A stretch of DNA of 64,000 bases from Bog-473 sp963779735 (GTDB lineage Bacteria > Actinomycetota > Acidimicrobiia > Acidimicrobiales > RAAP-2): positions 62,001 to 126,000 of the forward strand of contig CAVZZJ010000007.1 in assembly GCA_963779735.1 (NCBI GenBank). The letters run 5' to 3'. Below the pieces are notes generated by a model. It saw only the letters and a program-made list of their open reading frames with translations. It was not told the origin of the DNA and ran no database searches. Shown here piece by piece: positions 7,862 through 16,015 of the stretch. Numbering within the stretch: position 1 is the first letter of the stretch; each line of letters starts with the position of its first letter. The position numbers and the translations under genes were made by a program.

Positions 7862-10642
7862 ATGGAGGGTCCCTCGGGCACCGTCACGTTCCTCTTCACC
7901 GACATCGAGGGCTCGACCCGGCTCTGGGAGGAGTCGCCGGCGGCCATGGGCGCGGCCTTGGCCCGTCACGACGCCATTCTCGAAGGGGCGATCACCTCTC
8001 ACGGTGGGGTGGTGTTCTCGCGCATGGGTGACGGGATGGCCGCGGCGTTCGCCTCGGCGCACGACTGTCTGGAAGCGGCCCTCGAGGCCCAGCGAGGTCT
8101 GGCCCAGGAGTCCTGGCCCGATGAGATCGGCGAGCTGCGGTCCCGGATGGGGGCCCACACCGGTGAAGGGGTGCTGGTCAACGGCCAGTACCTGAACCAG
8201 CCACTCAACCGCTGCGCCCGGTTGATGGCCGTCGCCCATGGGGGCCAGGTGGTGCTCTCGGGGACGACCGAGCCCTTGGTGCGCGGCAGCCTGCCCGAGG
8301 GGGTGGTCCTTCTCGATCTGGGCGAGCACCGGCTGCGGGATCTCGACCGACCGATGCACATCTTCCAGGTCGGGGAGCACAGATTCGCTCCGCTGCGCTC
8401 CCTCGATGCGTTCCCGGGCAACCTGCCGGTGCAGTTGACCTCGTTCGTGGGGCGCGAGGGTGACCTGGCAACGCTGGCCGAGGCCTTGGGCACGGCACGC
8501 CTGGTCACCTTGACCGGGACGGGTGGGGTGGGAAAGACCCGCCTGGCGGTCCAGGCCGCGGCGGATGCCCTCTTGGAGTTCCGCGACGGCGCCTGGCTGT
8601 GCGAGCTGGCCGCCGCCTCCGATCCGGACTCCATGCTCGAGGTCGTGGCCATCGCCTTGGGGTTCACTCCCCGGCAGGGGGTGACCCTGGCCCAGGCGAT
8701 CAGCGAGTTCCTCGGCGTCAAGGCGCTGTTGATCGTGTTGGACAACTGCGAGCATCTGCTCGATGCCGCCGCCGGCTTGGCCGGGCAGCTCCTCGCCGCC
8801 TGCCCGCAGCTGCGCATCCTGGCCACGAGCCGCGAGGCCCTCGACGTGGACGGAGAGCGGGTGGTGCGCCTGCGCTCCCTGGCCGTGCCCCACCCGGGCG
8901 CCACCCTCGACGAGATCCTCTCGGCCGACGCCCCCCGATTGTTCATCGACCGGGCCGAGGCGGCCGGCGTCGACGTGAACCTGAGCGAGCCCAGCGCCCG
9001 GGCCGTTGTCGAGATCTGCCGGCGCCTCGACGGGATCCCCTTGGCCATCGAGCTAGCGGCGGCCCGTGTGCTGGCGCTGAGCCCGAAGGAGATCGCCGCC
9101 CGTCTCGACGAGCGGTTCCGGCTGCTCACTGGTGGCCGCCGGGTGGCGGTTGAGCGCCACCACACGCTGCGGGCGACGGTCGACTGGTCCTACTCACTGC
9201 TGACCCCGATCGAGCAGGCCGTCTTCGAGCGTCTCGGGACGTTCCCCGCCACCTTCGACGCCGCCGGGGCCGAGGCGGTGGCCGCAGACGAGGAGATAGA
9301 GGCCTGGGATGTGCTGGACGCGCTGACCAGCTTGGTGGCCAAGTCGATGCTCGTCGCCGACCAGAGCGCCGAGGGATCGACCCGCTATCAGATGCTCGAA
9401 TCGCTGCGCCACTACGCCCGCGAGCGCCTCGACGCCATCGGTCTGGCCGACACCATCCGCCGTCTGCACGCCCGGCACTACGCCACGATTGCCGCAGACA
9501 TCGCAGAACTCTTGAGGGGTATTGACGAGCTGTCGGGCCGGTCTCGGTTGCGGATCGAAGTCGACAACCTCCGCGCCGCCGTGTTCTGGGGACTCGATTC
9601 AACGCGCGAGGAAGACGGCGCGCTGGCACTGCGCACCATCGCCGCGCTCGTGGGTGTTGGCAGCACCTGGGGATGGGTGGGAGTCGGCTCGTGGGCGCAG
9701 CAGGCCCTCGGGCGAGCCGAGGGCGAGGATGCCCGCTACCGCAGCCTCATCTTGGCTGCGGCGTCACACAGCGCCTACTTCCGCGGCGACTTCGCGCTCG
9801 CCCGGCGCCTCGCCGACGACGCCGGGCGCCTGGGGGTCGTTCCCGGCTGTCCCGCGCCGGCCATGGTGCTGATCCCGGCGTTCATGTACGCCCGGGCCGA
9901 GGACCTTCCCGATCTGCTCACCACTGCCCTCTCCGAGCTGGAAAGGGTCGGAGCCAGCCCGTGGGAGTTCGCGTGGTTGCGATCGGCGGCTGCATCCATC
10001 GCCGCGCTCGTCGGCAATCTCGCCCTGGCCCAAGCGGAGGCAGGCTCAGTCTTAGAGCTCTGCCGACAGATGGGTTCCCCAACTCACATCTCAACGGCTC
10101 TCTACGCGTACGGCCTCGCCTGGTGGCAGACCGACCCGGACGACGCCTTGGCCACGCTCGAGGAGGGCCTCTCCGCCCTCGGCAACAACGAGACTCTGGG
10201 CAGCCGGACACTCGCCCTCGTGGCGCAGCTCAGGGCCAGCAGCGGGGACATGCCAGGGGCCTTCGACGCCCTCCACCGGGCAATGACCATCGTGAGCACC
10301 GAAAACGACCGCGCCGCGTGTGCCGTCATTTTGGCCCGGGGGGTCCTGGTACTCAAGTGCGCGGGGACAGAGGAGGAGGCGGGGGTGTTCGCCGGGACTA
10401 TCACCGGTGGCGTTCTGGCGGGACTCCGGCCCCTCCCACCTCATGAGATCGGCGAGAACGACGCGGTGCTCGAGTCCCTCAGGAACGATCTCGGCCCCGA
10501 CCGCTTTGACGCGGCCGCCGCCCGCGGCGCTCGGATGAACTACGACGAGATCGTGACCTTCGTGCTGCACACCCTCAGCGGAGCGAGCAGCCATGGGCAT
10601 CGGGCAGATCCCCAGCAGCCCTCGTCTGACCCCTCGACCTAA
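7862..10642 (+). CDS. class III nucleotide cyclase - NB-ARC/STAND ATPase - TPR regulator (copy 2)
   Basis: This 926-aa paralogue of the preceding gene has the same order of parts. The cyclase has FLFTDIEGST, RMGDGMAAAF and NRCAR, so all catalytic positions are kept. The NB-ARC has Walker A GTGGVGKTR, Walker B LLIVLDNCEHLLD and RRLDGIPLAIELAAAR. Then come a winged helix (HHTLRATVDWSYSLL) and a TPR-like C-terminus. Identity to copy 1 is high in the cyclase and NTPase parts and drops sharply in the C-terminal sensor part, as expected if the two respond to different signals. The start is taken at MEGPSGTV; ATG 7850 is 4 codons upstream. Codon use is more GC-rich than in copy 1, so the copies probably did not arise by a very recent tandem duplication. 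Confidence 0.85.
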   Translation: MEGPSGTVTFLFTDIEGSTRLWEESPAAMGAALARHDAILEGAITSHGGVVFSRMGDGMAAAFASAHDCLEAALEAQRGLAQESWPDEIGELRSRMGAHTGEGVLVNGQYLNQPLNRCARLMAVAHGGQVVLSGTTEPLVRGSLPEGVVLLDLGEHRLRDLDRPMHIFQVGEHRFAPLRSLDAFPGNLPVQLTSFVGREGDLATLAEALGTARLVTLTGTGGVGKTRLAVQAAADALLEFRDGAWLCELAAASDPDSMLEVVAIALGFTPRQGVTLAQAISEFLGVKALLIVLDNCEHLLDAAAGLAGQLLAACPQLRILATSREALDVDGERVVRLRSLAVPHPGATLDEILSADAPRLFIDRAEAAGVDVNLSEPSARAVVEICRRLDGIPLAIELAAARVLALSPKEIAARLDERFRLLTGGRRVAVERHHTLRATVDWSYSLLTPIEQAVFERLGTFPATFDAAGAEAVAADEEIEAWDVLDALTSLVAKSMLVADQSAEGSTRYQMLESLRHYARERLDAIGLADTIRRLHARHYATIAADIAELLRGIDELSGRSRLRIEVDNLRAAVFWGLDSTREEDGALALRTIAALVGVGSTWGWVGVGSWAQQALGRAEGEDARYRSLILAAASHSAYFRGDFALARRLADDAGRLGVVPGCPAPAMVLIPAFMYARAEDLPDLLTTALSELERVGASPWEFAWLRSAAASIAALVGNLALAQAEAGSVLELCRQMGSPTHISTALYAYGLAWWQTDPDDALATLEEGLSALGNNETLGSRTLALVAQLRASSGDMPGAFDALHRAMTIVSTENDRAACAVILARGVLVLKCAGTEEEAGVFAGTITGGVLAGLRPLPPHEIGENDAVLESLRNDLGPDRFDAAAARGARMNYDEIVTFVLHTLSGASSHGHRADPQQPSSDPST

Positions 10643-10947
10643 GTGCCGCTGGTGTAGGCGGTGGCGGCGGGTGCTCGCGGCACTCGACGGCAGTGCTGAA
10701 GAACGAATTGGCTTGCCAGGGACACAAGCAGCCCACCCGACACGAGGTCAGAGGGTTTTATTTGGCGGTGGCTCATCCTTGAGCATCCACCCCCGGCCGA
10801 ACGTGCGCGCTCGGTGCGCGAAGGTTGCGGACTGGCTAGACCCAGGAACCGAGTGACCTCTCGCTATGCCCTTCGGGAGAAGTCGGCACGTGCTCAACCC
10901 TGGCACGCTGGCTACTATTGCGACCACCGTTGCAAGGGAGGTTGATC
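10643..10947 (+). other. intergenic, no gene seen
   Basis: About 300 bp between the second cyclase gene and the small barrel protein. I see no coding frame, strong palindrome or terminator. The last 20 bp carry the GGGAGG ribosome binding site of the next gene. Confidence 0.5.
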
Positions 10948-11274
10948 ATGCCCCAGTACGTGATTCTTGCGAACCACTCCGCCGACACGTGCCCGAGTGC
11001 CAGCGAGCGAGTGCGGAAATGGACCGAGGAGGCGCTCGGGGACCGACTCCCCAAGGCATGCCAGGAACACGGCGTCAAAGTAACGCTGGGGCCGTTGCAC
11101 CTCGACCCAAGCCACCGCACCCTCACGATCGCCGAGGCACCCAGCATCGAGGCGGTCAATCGAGCCCTCCAAGAGGGTGGGCTGATCCACTTCAACGACA
11201 TCGAAACCTTTTCTGCTACGCCTGTCCCCGAACTCATGGAGCGGATGGCGGAGGTTCCTCGAATCTTCGACTGA
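10948..11274 (+). CDS. small dimeric alpha/beta-barrel-like protein (DUF3303/YCII-like), hypothetical
   Basis: This 108-aa protein starts at the ATG 7 nt after GGGAGG. The pattern of N-terminal strand (PQYVILANHS), central helix (ASERVRKWTEEALGD), two strands (VKVTLGPLHL; RTLTIAEAPS), a helix (IEAVNRALQEGG) and a final strand plus helix (IHFNDIETFSATPVPELMERM) fits a ferredoxin-like dimeric barrel of the DUF3303/YCII/EthD type. No catalytic residues can be assigned. It is monocistronic. Similar short proteins are common in actinobacteria and have mostly unknown roles. Confidence 0.6.
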   Translation: MPQYVILANHSADTCPSASERVRKWTEEALGDRLPKACQEHGVKVTLGPLHLDPSHRTLTIAEAPSIEAVNRALQEGGLIHFNDIETFSATPVPELMERMAEVPRIFD

Positions 11275-11431
11275 GCGAGGGCCGAGTAGAGGCAGAACCA
11301 CAGCCCTGCGCCGCCGCGGGGGCTCCGTTATGTCGCCATCGGGGTCGGCGCGGAGCGCACGTGGCGATTACTCGTATAACCCTGCCCACGTACTCTTCAG
11401 GGCATTCACAGGCCGCGCTACAGGTATCGGG

Positions 11432-11827
11432 TCACGTGTCGGGTCGGTCGGTGTAGATGCCCCCCAGTCCCGAGTGGATCTCTATCCACTCGGCTCCGTC
11501 ATCCCCGGCCGTCCAGGAGTACAGGGCGTCGGGAGAGAAGTAACCCATTCCGGCAGTGACCCGCTGGTTGCCGAAGCGCAATTCGCCGCGGACGACGTAG
11601 TTGACCTGGTAGGTGCCGTGCCGGTGCGGCTTCACTCGCTCGCCCGGCTTAGCCGTCTCGTGGTAGACGCAGAGCCGGTCTGTCTGGACGAGCGTGCGGG
11701 TGACGAGATCCCGGCCCAACAGCTCGAAGAGCTCCTCAGCGCCTGGCGCGCCGGCAAGCATTTCTTCGTTGGTCACGCCTGGGAGGGCGGCGACGTCGAA
11801 TACGAAGGGGTGCAAAGTGTTCTCCAC
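11432..11827 (-). CDS. cupin-domain protein
   Basis: This 131-aa single-domain cupin has the first metal-binding motif at about 66-80 (PGERVKPHRHGTYQVNYVVRGE: His-His-...-Glu region) and the second, weaker motif near GYFSPDALYSWTAGDDGAEWIEI. N-terminal sequence MENTLHPFVFDVAALPG fits a small cytoplasmic protein. Cupins of this size include isomerases, dioxygenase-like enzymes and ligand sensors, and nothing here separates these. It is divergent from the SDR gene at 12055, with an inverted repeat between them, so a shared regulator is possible. Confidence 0.75.
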   Translation of the reverse strand: MENTLHPFVFDVAALPGVTNEEMLAGAPGAEELFELLGRDLVTRTLVQTDRLCVYHETAKPGERVKPHRHGTYQVNYVVRGELRFGNQRVTAGMGYFSPDALYSWTAGDDGAEWIEIHSGLGGIYTDRPDT

Positions 11828-11911
11828 CTTCTCAGTGTTTCACAACGGTGGAGAGAATGGCTGAATGAAGGGCCGGCCTGCTGGCGTCGGGCCGGTGACG
11901 CCATCGTGGCA

Positions 11912-11950
11912 CTCACGCTGCTAGGTTTCCCATTTCGCTCGCAGCGTGAG
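11912..11950. promoter_or_regulatory. 10-bp perfect inverted repeat between divergent cupin and SDR genes
   Basis: CTCACGCTGC (11912-11921) and GCAGCGTGAG (11941-11950) are perfect complements separated by 19 nt. A second pair, GATCGCC (11955-11961)/GGCGATC (11976-11982), follows. They lie in the 227-bp divergent intergenic region, so an operator is the simplest reading, though an RNA hairpin is possible. Confidence 0.4.
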
Positions 11951-12054
11951 AGGAGATCGCCCTGTGCGTTCGGAAGGCGATCCCGCACGCCGATCTGGTC
12001 TCGAGCTGGCGCAACAGCGGCCGGGCACACCCAGCCGAAAGGGGGATGACAGAG

Positions 12055-12798
12055 ATGACGAGGTTCGAAGGCAAAGTGGCCCTGATTACAGGCGCCGGGT
12101 CGGGGATGGGCCGGGCCATCACCCGCCGGTTGTGCGACGAGGGGGCCAGCGTTCTCGCCGTCGAGATTGACCAGGCCCGGCTGGACGAGACCTTGGGCTT
12201 GGTCGAGGGAACTGTCGCCGGCCATCCCGCCGATGTGGGCGACCCCGATTCATGCTCGGCGGCGGTGAAGGCCTGTGTCGAACGGTTCGGCCGGCTAGAC
12301 GTGCTCGGCAACGTGGCCGGCATATACCGGGCGGCCCACACGACTGCCGTGGCAAGGGACGAGTATCGCCGGGTAATGAGCGTCAACCTCGACGGGCCGT
12401 TTTTCCTATCGCAGGCTGCTATCCCGCACCTCTTGGAGTCAGGAGGCAACATTGTAAATATCGCCTCCAACTCGGGGATTCAGGGGGTTCCGTACTCGGC
12501 CGCCTATTCGGCCAGCAAGGGTGGCGTCGTGCAACTCACCCGGTCACTCGCGGTCGAGTACCTAAAGACGCGGTTGCGGGTCAACGCGATAGCCCCCGCC
12601 GGGACCAACACCAACATCGCCGCCAACGTCTCGTTCCCCGACGGTATGGACCCCGACTTGGCGACACGGATGGCCGGGCTGCGGGGTATCACCGAACCCG
12701 AAGAGGTGGCCGCTCTGTTCGCCTTCCTCGCTTCCGACGAGGCGCGGTCGGTGACGGGGGCCGTCTACACCATCGACAACGGCATCACCGTCAGCTAA
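12055..12798 (+). CDS. short-chain dehydrogenase/reductase (SDR)
   Basis: This 247-aa classical SDR has the NAD(P)-binding motif TGAGSGMG at about 12-19, the NxAG motif (NVAG), catalytic Ser in the SNSG region, and YSASK (Tyr and Lys of the catalytic tetrad). The C-terminus, SVTGAVYTIDNGITVS, is typical. It catalyses NAD(P)-dependent oxidoreduction of an alcohol or ketone; the substrate is unknown. I choose ATG 12055 because GAAAGGGGG ends 9 nt upstream of it, while the in-frame ATG 12046 abuts that Shine-Dalgarno. The 3' end overlaps the convergent NTF2-like gene by 8 bp. Confidence 0.88.
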   Translation: MTRFEGKVALITGAGSGMGRAITRRLCDEGASVLAVEIDQARLDETLGLVEGTVAGHPADVGDPDSCSAAVKACVERFGRLDVLGNVAGIYRAAHTTAVARDEYRRVMSVNLDGPFFLSQAAIPHLLESGGNIVNIASNSGIQGVPYSAAYSASKGGVVQLTRSLAVEYLKTRLRVNAIAPAGTNTNIAANVSFPDGMDPDLATRMAGLRGITEPEEVAALFAFLASDEARSVTGAVYTIDNGITVS

Positions 12799-13204
12799 CC
12801 GTCGGTGGCTCAGGGTGCATCCAGCGGTTGTCCTCGCGCAATCGACGGACTTTCCACCGGCCGTCCACAGAGACGAAGTCGAGGTCGTAGTAGCCCCCCG
12901 TTGTGAGTGGCTGAGGTAGACCCTGCAGATGCACAGTCGTGAGGAACATGGCTGTCCCGGCGGCCGAGTCGCCCGTCACGTCGATCCGGAAGTTGGATAC
13001 GACATGCTGGATCCGGATTCCCGATAGGGACGAAGCGAGCCAGGCCACCACCTCATCCCGGCCACCCACAGGGCCCGCGGTGGACGAGTAGTCGAGCTCG
13101 GCGTCCTCGCTGAACACCGACAGCAGCAACGCCCAGTCGCCCTCGTCGCATCCCCAGGCGTAGTCGAACAAGAGACGCTGGATTTCGAGCAGATCGGCAG
13201 ACAT
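12791..13204 (-). CDS. NTF2-like (SnoaL-type) protein
   Basis: This 137-aa protein has the SnoaL_4 pattern: DLLEIQRLLFDYAWGCDEGDWALLLSVFSEDAELDYS at the N-terminus, a central GGRDEVVAWLAS helix, IQHVVSNFRIDVTGDSAAGTAMFLT strands, and GGYYDLDFVSVDGRWKVRRL at the end. The fold is a cone-shaped pocket used by isomerases, dehydratases and ring-hydroxylating dioxygenase beta subunits. The Tyr/Asp near the N-terminus (FDYAWGCDEGDW) are usual catalytic positions. It converges on the SDR gene, a frequent SDR/NTF2 pairing in steroid or polyketide-like metabolism. Substrate unknown. Confidence 0.8.
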   Translation of the reverse strand: MSADLLEIQRLLFDYAWGCDEGDWALLLSVFSEDAELDYSSTAGPVGGRDEVVAWLASSLSGIRIQHVVSNFRIDVTGDSAAGTAMFLTTVHLQGLPQPLTTGGYYDLDFVSVDGRWKVRRLREDNRWMHPEPPTVS

Positions 13205-13360
13205 ATGGCGATTATCGCACTGACCCGGAACGGTGGTCGACCGCCGCCTCTTCGGATACGGCCCGACCCTTCCGCAAGAGTCTAGGCGAACAGGCCAATG
13301 GGGGAGCGATGGCGAGCCTGTTGCTACTCGCCCCGAGCATTCCGTAAAGCAGGAACAGCC

Positions 13361-14037
13361 TCAGATTTCGGGGAGAATTCGGGGCTCGGCGACAGGGTGC
13401 GACTTAGGGGTCGTCGGATTCCCAGCAGCGACCAGCGAGCCGGGCATCAGCCCGACAGCCCCGCCGACGAGCGAGCCTACGACGACGTCCCCGGGGTAGT
13501 GGACTCCCGAGTGGACGCGCGAGTACGCGACCGCAGCCGCCAGGAACCGGAGCGGGACGGCCATAGCGGGGATCTCTGACCGACGGCGGTCGCGAATGCG
13601 AAACCGGACGCGGAGTGCCCGGATGGGAAGGACGAAGAGTGGGGCATCCTGGTGTGGCGGCCCCGGATCACGCTGGCGCGGTCGCGGTCTGGCCGCGTCC
13701 GCTCGGAGAGCTGCTTCAGCCCCACGTTCAATACAGCCGACGAGGCGGCCACTGCTGCCAAACCGGCAACAGCCGCCCGGCGCCCGCGATGGCCGCCGAA
13801 GGCGCCCGTCGCGGCCGCTGCTGCCACCCAGATGAGCGAGCGATTCGCCGCGTTGGAGAGATGTCGAAGGGGTACGTCGATCGTGGGGGTCGAGGTGGAG
13901 GCGATGGCCTGGTAGACGGCGTGGTCCACCGCCGAGAGGTCGTGCAGTGCCCGTCGGGCGAACGACCGGCCTTCGAGCGCGCAGTCCGCCATTTTGGTGA
14001 GCAGGTCCTCAGTCGAGGGCGGAAACTCGGCGTCCAT
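13361..14037 (-). pseudogene. PAP2-family phosphatase gene with a frameshift
   Basis: Reading from ATG 14037 (MDAEFPPSTEDLLTKM) the protein reaches the PAP2 motifs KQLSERTRP and PSGHSAS. Near 13570-13582 the frame is lost, and the third motif, SRVHSGVHYPGD, is found in the neighbouring frame that continues to 13361 (EIPAMAVPLRFLAAAVAYSR before it). One missing base, or two extra, explains the break. Membrane segments flank the motifs. PAP2 phosphatases remove phosphate from lipid or polyprenyl phosphates at the membrane. The motifs are otherwise intact, so the indel is very recent or a sequencing error. Confidence 0.8.
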
Positions 14038-14474
14038 GCCGTCGATCTTTGTCGCCCTCTGGCCAGGACGCCAGCGCACCCGATGCCCACGTGCGCCCGG
14101 CCCTCACGGAATTCTTAGTCCCCCAAGGGCATGGCGTACCGCGAATTGGCGGGGTGGCGTGAGATCACGGTTCCACACCTTGATGGACGTCTCGCGGTTC
14201 TTGGTCCTCGGACCTGACCTCATGGTGGGCCCGCAATAACCATTTTCCCGCTGGAGGGTGCCCAGGGGAGCCCGACCCGTGCGGTAGTCCTAGCATCGAC
14301 GCCCGTATTGTTGGTCGGTCCCACAAAGATCCTGCCAGGCTTGGCCAAGCTAGGGTTTCCCGAAGGGCAACCTCGAAGCCGTTTGCCGCCAACCCCGTGG
14401 TGTGGACGTCGTCGTTAGCTGGAGGGCCAATGTCACAAAAGCCTGTGCAAAGTGCGACGGTGCGGCGTTTGCTC
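14038..14474. other. intergenic stretch, no gene seen
   Basis: About 435 bp upstream of the PAP2 gene and downstream of the DUF1269 gene. Only short frames without family resemblance are present. No strong inverted repeat was noticed. Confidence 0.5.
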
Positions 14475-15005
14475 CTACTTTGACTCGCTCTTCGCTTCTT
14501 CTTCGATGGCCTTCTGGTCGGCCTTCAGCTCCTTGGCCTCTACCTTCTGGGCTCGCTTCATTGCCGCTTCGACCTTCGCCTGCATGTCCGAGACAGCAAC
14601 GACCACGAGACCGGCTTGACCGTTGTCCAGATTTTCACCCAGTTCCTTGAGATCGCTACGGCTCATGCCGGCGGCAGCATGGCCGGCCACAGAGCCGAGG
14701 ATCGCCCCTCCACCACCGGTAACGAGGAGGAGGCCCCCTCCGATGGCGGCCGCGGGGAACAAGGCGATAACCAATCCAGTTGCCAGGCCGACGCCGCCTC
14801 CAAGCACACCGCCGACCCTGGTGGGTGTCTCGTGCTTCTTGACAATTTTTACTTTGCCGTCAGCCTTGCGCTCTATGACTGCTGCGTCATAAGCGTCGAT
14901 CAACCCTTCCTTGGAATGAAGGTCATGGACGGCGTCATAGTCCGACAGGGCGTCCTCCGCGTCGGCGTAGACGCCGCAGTAGGCGAAAAACGTGTCAATT
15001 GCCAT
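14475..15005 (-). CDS. DUF1269-family protein with a glycine zipper-like membrane segment
   Basis: This 176-aa protein starts at the ATG preceded by GAGGAGG. The N-terminus (MAIDTFFAYCGVYADAEDAL) and AAVIERKADGKVKIVKKHETPTRVG match DUF1269. A glycine-rich hydrophobic core at about 77-125 (GGVLGGGVGLATGLVIALFP, then GGGLLLVTGGGGAILGSVAG) could be a membrane hairpin. The C-terminal half has an SRSDLKELGENLDNGQAGLVVVAVS module and ends in a long lysine/glutamate helix (QKVEAKELKADQKAIEEEAK), likely a coiled coil. DUF1269 proteins often sit near stress and transport genes; their function is not established. Confidence 0.8.
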   Translation of the reverse strand: MAIDTFFAYCGVYADAEDALSDYDAVHDLHSKEGLIDAYDAAVIERKADGKVKIVKKHETPTRVGGVLGGGVGLATGLVIALFPAAAIGGGLLLVTGGGGAILGSVAGHAAAGMSRSDLKELGENLDNGQAGLVVVAVSDMQAKVEAAMKRAQKVEAKELKADQKAIEEEAKSESK

Positions 15006-15075
15006 GATGGGACCTCCTCGCTGGTGGGAATGGTCTGAGATGCAGACCACCGGTCTCACTATGCCTTATTAGGCC

Positions 15076-15981
15076 GTGCCCTGCCATTGGTTTTGTCGAA
15101 GCTCAGCGTTCGCGGCCAAGCACCGCTACCGCATTGATATCAACCAGGAGTCCGTGGCTCAGGGAATGTCAAATGTCGGTGCCGGTTTGTTCCAGGGTAT
15201 GCCCGTGTCCACCAGCCTGTCGGCCAGCTCGCTCAATGACCATTCCGGCGCACGCACCGGGCTGGCTTCTTTGACGTCTGGCGTGATCGTCTTGCTCACC
15301 TTGCTGGTGCTGGCGCCGCTGTTCTCCAAGCTGCCCAAGCCCGTGCTGGCCGCACTAATCATTGAGGCGGTGGTCATGGGAATGATGGACGTTCCCGAGG
15401 TGCACCGACTATTCCGGGTACAACGGTTCGACTTCTGGATCGCGGTGGTCGCCATCGCCGGGACGCTCGCGTTCGGGGTCCTCGCGGGTGTCATGATCGG
15501 AATCGGGCTGTCGCTGCTTTGGCTCATCTCTGTCGCAACTCGCCCCCCGATGCCCCTGCTGGCCCGCGAGCGGGGGACGCAGGTCTACCGCGAACTCGAC
15601 GAGCATCCGACCGACGAGCAGGTCCCCGGTGTCGTGATCCTGCGACTCGACGGGGGCTTGTTCTTCGCCACCTCGGATGCGCTCGAGGACCGGGTGCGAG
15701 AGGTGGCCTTATCGACGCCCGGCGTCGCCGGGATCGTGCTCGACTGCGAAGGAATCGACTTCATCGATTCCCAAGGATCGGCCAAAATGGGCGAGATTCT
15801 CGACCTAACCAACCAGGCTGGAGTGACGTTGCGGCTCGCCCGGGTCAAGCCGGCAGTCGAGGAGGTCCTCCGGCGCGACGGCTTCATCGACCGTCTCGGC
15901 AACGACCGCAGTCACGGGAACGTTCATCGAGCCGTCGAGGCGCAGATGGGCGATACGGGGACACGGGCTCCGGAGGATTGA
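15076..15981 (+). pseudogene. SulP-family anion transporter, N-terminal half missing
   Basis: From about 15106 the sequence matches the C-terminal half of a SulP permease: FAAKHRYRIDINQESVAQGM, LFQGMPVSTSLSASSLND, four or so hydrophobic segments, and a complete STAS domain (VVILRLDGGLFFATSDALED, IDFIDSQGSAKMGEILDL). SulP proteins have 10-14 membrane helices and about 550-600 aa; here only ~290 recognisable residues remain. No usable start or ribosome binding site precedes the homologous part, so this is a 5'-deleted gene. The deletion joint lies next to the start region of the divergent DUF1269 gene. Confidence 0.8.
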
Positions 15982-16015
15982 GCGGGGTCGCTACGGAGTC
16001 AAAGATCAGGTGTGA

